Assembly: GCA_003427395.1 (NCBI GenBank)
Contig: BFEA01001023.1
Coordinates: forward strand, 142,357-206,356
DNA length: 64,000 bases
Direction of reading: 5' to 3'
DNA from: Chara braunii
Lineage: Eukaryota; Streptophyta; Charophyceae; Charales; Characeae
Below are positions 57,006 through 64,000 of this stretch, piece after piece; within the stretch, counting starts at the first letter, position 1, and every line of letters starts with the position of its first letter. The notes beneath the pieces were generated by a model that saw nothing but the letters and a program-made list of their open reading frames with translations, was not told where the DNA came from and did not search any database. Position numbers and translations under genes: made by a program.

Positions 57006-58384
57006 ACCGGTGGGTTAGAGAGATGCAAGCCAGCAAAAGAATCTCTCAAGAAGTACTTTATCCCTCTTGCTTGGACAAACGCTCCACTTCCCAGGTCTTG
57101 TCCACTCAAGACGGTCACTTTCCTTCTCTCTCCTCCCTCTCTCTCTCTCTTCCTTTTGCCTACGAGTCTCCACGGGCATTGAAAATGAACTCGGAGAAAG
57201 AAACAAACTGAAAAGTTCAAAGAAGAGAATGTAGAACTCCTAGCCGGAGCGATATTACATTTGGAGTAGAGAGCAACCAAAAAAATAATACTAAAAAAAA
57301 AAAATCAGATGAGAGGTCTGATCCAGCATCTCAACCTGATCAGACCGAATGCGAGATCCCGTTTAGTCCAATTTGGACGTACAGCAAATTCAGATAACGA
57401 GTAACGACATGCAACAATGGAGAATTGAGTGGTGTATAAGGTGCGAGTCAAGTCACGGACTGTGCGGTAAAAGTACATAGAACATCTCAGCCGAAATCCC
57501 CTCGGCAGCGAGTGCTCTAACCAAAGAGTAAAACTCCAAATCACAGACAAAAAGAGAATGAACTGGCGTTAAACAGATTTGGACCTACTCTCTGCCTCTA
57601 GCGAACTGAAAAACGAATTACCAACTTCAGAGAGAACCTACGATCTACATCCGTTCAGTGACAAAAAGACAATGCACTGTAGAAAGATATGGTGTCCAAA
57701 GCAAGATACCTCATCTCTTCATCCATCAGGTGAGAAAGCAGTTTGTATACTCATACACACGATCAAGACCACAAAGGAGTAGGAAAAGAAACCCAGAATA
57801 ACCCCAACAGGACAATCAATATCATCCACACACATGCATGGGCATCCCGTAGGTACACGGCACTTACCTAAGTGGCCTGAGCTTCGAGATGAATAGAACT
57901 TACCCCCCTCTCATATGGTCCTTCTAACCCCTACCCCTACACTAGTGTCCTATCTACTAGGAGGGTCTCACTCCAACACCAAAGTGCAATGCCGGATCCC
58001 CCGCCGATGCTGAAAATCAAAGTAGCAACTTGCAGTCCGTAGATGCAGAATGGCTACCTCCCTCAAGCTCACCTGCTTGAGGGAGGTCGTAAAGTCGCCG
58101 AGTGTCTCCCTTAGGTCAGATTCCAGGTGCCAGTGGCTCTCACTGTCACCTCTCCCAACTTGTCGCACGAAGTCTTCTCGACGTGTCTCGCCACTCCAAA
58201 CTTACTCTCAAACAACCAGGTCAGGTCCAGTGTCGACCCAACACGACCTAACCAGGTGGGGGCAGCTTCCCTTAACCACGCTGCCCCACTTTCCTCAACT
58301 TCCAGCCCTAACCGTAAGTGGCAGCCCTCCAACTTAGGTTAGTCTTAGGGCGACAAAGTCAACTCTCGCCAGCAACTAGAATCC
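57006..58384. other. No recognised gene; leader-like DNA
   Basis: 58000-58384 is probably the leader of the minus-strand element whose PBS is at 58385. At 57500-57530 the minus strand reads TTTGGTTAGAGCACTCGC, like a tRNA D arm, but the rest does not fold, so it may be another tRNA-derived relic. No gag domain was found. Confidence 0.4.
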
Positions 58385-58396
58385 GCTCTGATACCA
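58385..58396 (-). promoter_or_regulatory. Primer-binding site of a minus-strand LTR element
   Basis: The minus strand reads TGGTATCAGAGC, the exact complement expected for an initiator-Met tRNA 3' end. It directly follows an LTR end (…ACA at 58398). Confidence 0.75.
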
Positions 58397-58397
58397 A

Positions 58398-59460
58398 TGT
58401 TATGATCCTGACCAATTTCGAAGTACAAATTCATGAGAAAGCACAATGTCGTCCAATTGCAAAAGAAATGAATGAGCTTGAGAGGAGAGAGAGGGAAAGA
58501 AGAAGAAGAAGAAGAAAGAAAGAAGAAGAAGAAGATGTACACCAGCAAAGACCAATGATAACTCCCTTCTTCTCGACAACCACTCTCCTCCTCCTTTTCT
58601 CCTCCCCTCTTTATTTCACATCTAATTATAATAATAATAATGATGAATGGCTGAAACAGAATCAGTGTCCGAATCCCTCTTCTACTGAAGACACAACATG
58701 AGGTCCACCATAGCCATGGCCACCCTTCTCCTTCCTCTTCTTGAAGGCCGAGGCTATGGCGGACTACGAGGGCCTTGGCTGATGTGCAAAAGACAACTCA
58801 AAGCAGCTATGGCTGCTCCTGCTCAGGCCGCCATGCCTGACTCTGCCTCGAAGCTTCTTGATGTAGCTCTACCTGAACGGGGGGCTTCCAGATGCAGCGC
58901 CCACCAAGGTGATGAAGATGGCGTCCACCATAGCCGGTAAGTACCTCTGGCACTCTGCCATCCTAGTCCTCTCCTTCCTCCTCCTCCAGCCCGAGTTCCT
59001 CCACCATAGCCACGGTGGGGAGCTGGGCACTCCTCTTCCCCACACACCGCTGCACTCCAGCGCTGCTCCTCCAGCCCTGCAGCCGCATGACTCCAAACTT
59101 GCATGCTGCAAATGAGGAGCTCCTCCTGGAGATATAGCGGCCTGCTTGCCTCTTGGGCGGTGACTTTCCAGGCCGCGCGGTACCTCCTCCCTTTCGGAGG
59201 GAAACATCATTGCAGACTCTGAAGGCCCTAGACTCAGACTACTTGGACTGGTACCCGCCTAGACCTAGCCTACAACTACTGGGCCTCTAAAAATGCCAAC
59301 TTTCATCTTCTTCTGCTCAGCCTCGAGTACCCGACACATCTACCACTACTTGGTGTGGTACCGGCCTACCTGTACCTGAGTGTTTTTTTTTGCCCTCTGC
59401 TCTAAGTGTCACGGGCCTATTCCCGCCACTTGAGTGCTTTCCCCGCTGCAACCCTCAATG
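58398..59460 (-). repeat. Probable LTR next to that PBS (far end undefined)
   Basis: The inner end TGTTATGATCC at 58398 is defined by the PBS. An AGA-rich tract (58496-58540) and five CCATAGC/GCTATGG words (58707-59016) lie within it. I cannot define the outer end and found no partner LTR in the window. Confidence 0.45.
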
Positions 59461-60480
59461 TCACGGCCACAGGTAAGTACCGGCCCTACGGGCCTTCACA
59501 AGCAAGCAAGTACCCTTGCGGGTCACACACACACTCAAGTTGTCAAGCACTCAGACATGCACGCAAACCGGCAAGCACGCACACACAGACTTAGGAAACT
59601 CAGCAACAAGTGGAAAACTCAGCAAGGCATTCATTCCATTGGCAAAACTCAGAAATCAGCTGTGTGTGTCAGGCCATGTTTGGCAAGTCCTTACTCTAAC
59701 ACAAAAACACTTTCCGAGTTAAAATGAAGCGTCCAAAGAATTCAACGAAATGCCAACTTTTTCCCTATGGATCCGAACATGTCAAAACTGGACACATGAC
59801 GTACCCTAAAGCACATACATATCAGACAAAAAGTAAAACAAGGAAAAAGGCAAAAAATCAGCACGATATGCCAGAAATAACACCCCCGGTTGACCACCTG
59901 TGGTTGAAAGGCATGAATCAGTGCCACTTGGAACTAGCCCTTGGTATCATGCACAAGTACAATTTGCAACCATCATAACCAGAGCCTCCACTATGACTCA
60001 GCACTACGGTAGCACCGCAGTGCACAGGAGATTCATGAACAGACTTTGGCAATTGCTGGATGAATGACCAGTCAATCAGCCTGGCGGTCACTTGAGCAAC
60101 TGGGCAGCTTGCTTCTGTAGAGGAGGTACCAATCAGCCTCTAGGACATTCCTAACCAGTGCTGAACTGTGGCTTGGCCACTAGAAGCTTTTTTGGGGGGC
60201 ATTCATGCCGGTTTTGTCTTGTACACAGTCGCCTGTGGGAGCCTCTGTCACACCACTCCAGTATTAGGGCCTGTAACTTGGTCTGTATGTGATGGTGATA
60301 GAGCAGGGCCTAGTAAATGCACGAAGGTTTAGCGCTTTTGGCACTCGAAAGTGGCAGTCAAATCCTGGCCATTCAAAACATTCGCAGGTAAGGCCCTATC
60401 GGGGTGACTTTCCACAAGTTTCCAGTATATCCTCCGCCTCAGGGCCAATTTTCAGAATTTCAACAAAGCTTAAGAACCAC

Positions 60481-60481
<1 letters not shown>
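59461..60481. other. Unidentified intronic DNA
   Basis: CA-rich words (59520-59590) and anonymous sequence; no gene was recognised. Confidence 0.4.
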
Positions 60482-60511
<30 letters not shown>

Positions 60512-60640
60512 GATAATTTCCCCCCCCCCCAGCGTTAGTGATGCTGGTATAAGCAGTCACCGCTAACACCTGGGGAGAGGCTCCATCTATTGGTGGGGAG
60601 CGGCACCTGCTGGAAAACGGGTCCAGCGTCCCATTTACAA
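60482..60640 (-). mobile_element. Retroposed fragment with A-tail (possible LINE/SINE)
   Basis: A T-run of about 30 bases (60482-60511) followed by a C-run is an A-tail on the minus strand. The sequence before it contains TGCCGCTCCCCACCAATAGA and GGAGCC, loosely like the LINE 3' block TGCTGCTCCCCAGAATGGAA. Family membership is tentative. Confidence 0.4.
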
Positions 60641-60884
60641 TTGCTGTGGAGTATATCATGAGTGTATCTGGAACTGCATGTGGGATGTACCTGCCAGCAT
60701 TGATTACTCTGACATTCAGAGGATTACTGAGCAGGATATTTGGCAAGGGAGAGAACCTCTTCACCCTGTACCAGGCGCCTGATGTCAACTGCTACAAAAT
60801 AGTTCCTCCCTCCCCCTTCCTGACTCTTCCTCATTGCTTCCAGCATCACATTACAGCAAAGTTTACAGAACGAATCTGGACTGA

Positions 60885-61025
60885 CACTTATCTTACCCCC
60901 TACCAGTATGCCGCCAGCACTTATCTTACCCTCTACCAGCGTACCACCCCCTTACAGCTGCCCGGAAGTAGCATGTCGTCAGCACTTATCTAACCCTCTA
61001 TCCGCATACCACCTCCTTACAGATG
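60885..61025. repeat. Degenerate short tandem repeat
   Basis: Three units contain CACTTATCTTACCCTCTACC and GTACCACC, spaced about 30-65 bp apart. The rest of 60641-61730 has no recognised gene. Confidence 0.6.
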
Positions 61026-61730
61026 CCCAAACCATTGTCTTTCTACAATTGCTGTGGCTGGCGGAGGGAACATATCTGGGAACTGCTCAGGGCTCTTCAT
61101 AGGGATGTTGGGGTCGAGTTGGAGCCAATCATGGAATCTTAGTTTGTAGTCCTTTGTAAAGTCCCCTTGTACCTCCTCATCCCTCTTTTCCCCAGGCCAG
61201 TCTACCTGGGCCATCCTGCCCTCCCTTTCTCACGGATGACGATACCAAGATTCAAATTCTATTACTACTCTTCACAACTTTGTCAAAAAAATGTGTTTTG
61301 GAAAAACACATGAGAAAATCAATTGGGAGTTTGTGGCAGCGTTTTGTTATGATCTCCATGCTTGACGGGTATCATGCCCTCCATGACATGTGATTCCTTG
61401 CTGTGATGTTCACGTTTTTGCAATACGACAAACATGTTTGTTTGATAGTGTATTCGAGATGGGAAAGCTTCAAGGAATGACATGAACTGAGACGAAGAGT
61501 GGAGCCGAAAGGTTGGGAGAGAGGGTTCTATGTAGATAGTGGGCAATTTAATAGACCCTTAGGAAGGAATGATGAAGCAGGGTGTATGACTGAAGGGAGA
61601 AAGACCTCTATGTAGATTGTGGCAATTGAATGAAATGATCAAGCAGGGTGTATGCCCCAAGAGAGGAGAGCAGAGGGCATCCTGATGCATTAAACCAGCA
61701 AATTTTTACATTTCTCTACATGTCCTGCAG

Positions 61731-61844
61731 GCAGGTGACTTCTTTGAAAAGCTGGGGATGAATGAACGTGCAAAAGAGGCATATAGGAGAGGTCACGCCT
61801 ATCGCCGTGCAGTGGAGCTTGCCAGAAGAGTCTTTCCTGGAGAG
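61731..61844 (+). CDS. IFT172: IFT172 exon C (38 codons)
   Basis: A strong acceptor (pyrimidine-rich tract, then TCCTGCAG at 61730) and a GTATAT donor at 61845 frame 114 bp in phase 0. It encodes AGDFFEKLGMNERAKEAYRR followed by GHAYRRAVELARRVFPGE. This matches the IFT172 block AGDLFEK...AVELARLAFP residue for residue without gaps and continues exon B directly. The next expected family block (LEEAWGDHL-like) is not found before 64000, so the gene continues beyond the window. Confidence 0.9.
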
Positions 61845-61865
61845 GTATATGGCGACGTACACCTT

Positions 61866-62040
61866 TTCTGTTTTGTTTTGTTCGTCTTTTTAACTGCGTC
61901 CCTATGGGTAAGGCCCCGTTCTATCCCGGGGAGCAACTGTCCGGTCTCTTTTCCACCAGCAAGTCAGAAAGAATACAAGAACGCGCACACTTCCTCAACA
62001 CCGCATCGAGGGGAACCTCAGACATCATTCATTACTGCAA
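61866..62040 (-). mobile_element. Truncated 3' end of LINE (copy c)
   Basis: On the minus strand it contains CTGACTTGCTGGTGGAAAAG and ACAGTTGCTCCCCGGGATAG, matching the LINE terminal block, with a degenerate A-rich end. It begins about 20 bp after exon C's donor. Confidence 0.7.
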
Positions 62041-62078
62041 TGCAGCAGATTAACTGTCCCACTTGCCCATTCTCGAAG

Positions 62079-62366
62079 CAATACCCCTTCCCAATGTGGA
62101 TTCCTCCCCCCTGAAAAAATACACCCCAAGAACAGGCTTTTTATGTGGCTTCTCCAATCCTTCAGGCATTAAGTCAATACCCCTTCCCAATGTGGATTCC
62201 TCCCCCCTGAAAAAATACACCCCAAGAACAGGCTTTTTATGTGGCTTCTCCAATCCTTCAGGCATTAAGTCAATAGCCCTGCCCAGTGTGGATTCCTCCC
62301 CCCTGAAAAAATACACCCCAAGAACAGGCTTTTTATGTGGCTTCTCCAATCCTTCAGGCATTAAGT
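62079..62366. repeat. Perfect 96-bp tandem repeat, three copies
   Basis: Units start at 62079, 62175 and 62271, exactly 96 bp apart. Copies 1 and 2 look identical and copy 3 differs at about four bases near its start. As 96 is divisible by three, a 32-residue repeat is open on the + strand (VDSSPLKKYTPRTGFLCGF) and another on the minus strand (EGLEKPHKKPVLGVYFFRGE). No known protein repeat was recognised, so expression is doubtful. Confidence 0.92.
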
Positions 62367-62524
62367 TAGTTGTCCAGTATGGTTCTGTAAGCTAGCGCTG
62401 ACCTCCTCTGGTAGAAGTTCCGTACGCTTGAGGTCTTCCCCACCCTTCCTCTTCCCCCTCCCTGGGAAAATCTAATTTAGGTCTGAGAGGTTTAACCAGT
62501 TCTTCCTGGCGGCTGAGGCAGGGC

Positions 62525-62690
62525 ATCCACGGCAGTATCCACTTGCTGGCCAGGCACTCTTGGCAGGAGATCCATGGCAGTTTCCACTTATTTATCACCC
62601 CTGGAAGGAGATCCATGGCAGTGTTCACTTATTTGCCAATCACCCTTGGTAGGAGATCCATGAAAGTTTCCACTTATTGGTCGATCACTT
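62525..62690. repeat. 41-45-bp tandem repeat, four units
   Basis: Units contain GGAGATCCATGGCAGTTTCC and ACTTATT, at about 62531, 62576, 62617 and 62662. It lies directly against the A-tail of the second LINE. Confidence 0.8.
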
Positions 62691-64000
62691 TTTTTTTTTT
62701 TTTTATCTTTTTGAAAAAAAACAGAACCTCATAGTTCTGGCTCCTACCATTCTGGGGAGCAACAGTCCGGTTCCTATTCCCCCTGCAAGTCAATATGGAA
62801 TACATGGGAGACTCACGCACGCTCCTCCCCATTATGGCTGCGAGGCCCGAGTGGACGGCATTGATTACTTCCCTGAGGAAGCATGTACCGCCCCTCACCC
62901 CTGCCTAAGTTAGCCTGTGTTATTCAATCTGCCTGGCTGTTGCCAATCTGTCTGACCCCTGTCCTGCTCCTCTCAGCTGTGATGCTGTCAGATTGGTGTG
63001 TTATGCTAGAGCGGTCTGGAACGAAACCCTAATCCTGTCGTAATTTATCATTCCTAGTTCCTAAAAATGTAAAACATGTGCTGTTCTTAAGCCCTAAACC
63101 CTAAATCCTAAGCCCACTTCCTCTCTCTAAATTTGGGCTGTGTACCCTTCCTTTCTCTCGGAAGACTGTTTTTACTGCTACTTTCCTCTGGGCTACCCTA
63201 TTATACTGTCCAGCATGAGTTTTCCTTCCCGTCTTGTACCTCCACTCTTGAGGCCGGTTCACTACGGGAGGTTTGTTTTTTTGTGGGCGCTATGCGCTAT
63301 GCCCTATCTCTTTTCCTGTTCTAAGACTATGTTCGATTATTCTACGCTCTTCCTTTATCAGACTAAGTCCATTGTGTTAGCTCTATTCTGTGCTGTCTCT
63401 AGACGGTCTGGATCCCACCAATCCGTAAAGTGAAGGGCTCTTCTGGTTATCTTTGCCAATAGTCCCCCAATCAGCCACTTTTCGTCAAAATCCTTGTGTA
63501 CTTTAGTCCTTCTCTGTTCCTCTACTTCCCTGTCTATCTTCTCGAGGGCTCGTTTCCGTTCCACTTTAATTTCGGTTTCTACCATTCCTCGTGCTTCTTC
63601 CCACGATTCATTTGTTGTTATCTTCATTTTACCTATTGTGCCCCCACATCGTGCTCTCCAGATTACTCACAGGGTTGTTCTTCACAGAAACTATGTGATC
63701 TTCCTATCTTCTTCAGAGACCAAGCGTTCACTGTCTATTGCTGTCAACAGGTAGAATTGCTCTGTCGGGAATTCGTTGGGAGAAAGGCTGGACCACACAT
63801 TTTTACATTTGGTCCAAAGGGCTTTGGCGTGTTAGCAGTCCAGTAGGCAGTGGGTTAGTGTTTCTGTTTCCTGTTCCTGACACATTTGGCAATGTGCTGA
63901 GGATTCCCTTCTATCCTCTCTTCTCCGCCTTGCCACTAACCAGGCATTGACAGGGACTGCCATGTAAATTATCAGCCATTGTAGACTTCTTACTCTCTGA
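62689..64000 (-). mobile_element. 3' end of a second LINE, runs off the window
   Basis: The A-tail is the T-run at 62689-62704. The terminal block (62705-62870), the 3' UTR with telomere-like words (63093-63112) and the ORF2 C-terminus match the LINE at 22513-33507. Its 5' part lies beyond 64000. Confidence 0.85.
63358..64000 (-). pseudogene. Second LINE ORF2 C-terminus with zinc finger
   Basis: SLQWLIIYMAVPVNAWL and CQMCQEQETETLTHCLLDC (63835-63891) correspond to the first LINE's SMQWLIAHVALPVNVCL and CCHC motif. In-frame stops follow the motif near 63830, 63680 and 63655. The frame then continues to a stop at 63358. The N-terminal part lies outside the window. Confidence 0.85.

Larger units (their letters stand above)
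19543..61730 (+). other. IFT172: IFT172 intron between exons B and C (42.2 kb)
   Basis: GTAAGA opens it and a classic pyrimidine tract with CTGCAG closes it (61725-61730). Nested retrotransposons on both strands fill it. The protein alignment across the junction (HEK, then AGDFFEK) is gapless against the family, so no exon is missing between B and C. Confidence 0.82.

Noticed and set aside
60641-60993. Open frame with plausible hydrophobic residues near 60.7 kb
   Set aside because: No domain, no conserved splice frame, and the region lies in the IFT172 intron beside a T-run.

Overview
The window is a TE-saturated piece of a eukaryotic nuclear genome. The only host gene I can support is IFT172, which encodes an intraflagellar transport (IFT-B) protein. 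Three short + strand exons (7972-8139, 19486-19542, 61731-61844) read in one phase and encode 113 consecutive codons of the helical-repeat region of IFT172. They are separated by introns of about 11.3 kb and 42.2 kb, so almost everything else here is intron content. An IFT gene implies flagellated cells and argues against a flowering plant. The TTTAGGG-like motif, the chromodomain Ty3/gypsy elements and the very long repeat-filled introns suggest a streptophyte alga; Chara is my best guess (inference). Layout: 1-900 is simple and AT-rich sequence. 896-6383 is a decayed + strand Ty3/gypsy chromovirus with an intact C-terminal chromodomain (E1). 7772-7895 is a 3' LINE fragment just before IFT172 exon A. 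8140-19485 (first intron) holds hairpins, a 91-bp tandem duplication, a 53/54-bp minisatellite, an assembly gap and a minus-strand integrase fragment (E2, 15863-17446). 19543-61730 (second intron) starts with three copies of a 109-bp TA-flanked hairpin element and then holds a nested stack. Nested stack: a minus-strand Ty3/gypsy element (E3, 22325-43059, 4-bp TSD CATT) carries a full-length L1-type LINE (22513-33507, 16-bp TSD, A-rich tail) inside its 3' LTR. That LINE carries a fourth 109-bp hairpin element in its reverse transcriptase (30316-30424, TA duplication). E3's 5' LTR carries a solo LTR of another family (41375-42376, TSD AATG). E3 itself probably landed in the leader of a + strand element (E4), whose LTR end and primer-binding site lie at 21.7 kb and whose gag-pol runs 43252-48730. 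Next come a second + strand Ty3/gypsy element (E5, 50578-56443, with its 3' LTR), a scrambled pol relic (56470-57005), a minus-strand LTR/PBS junction (58385-58398), IFT172 exon C, a perfect 96-bp triple repeat, and the 3' end of a second LINE on the minus strand running off the window (62689-64000). All retroelement coding regions are broken. Most premature stops can be derived from Gln or Arg codons by C-to-T change, as expected from decay of methylated DNA. No rRNA, CRISPR array, intact tRNA or intact TE gene was found.
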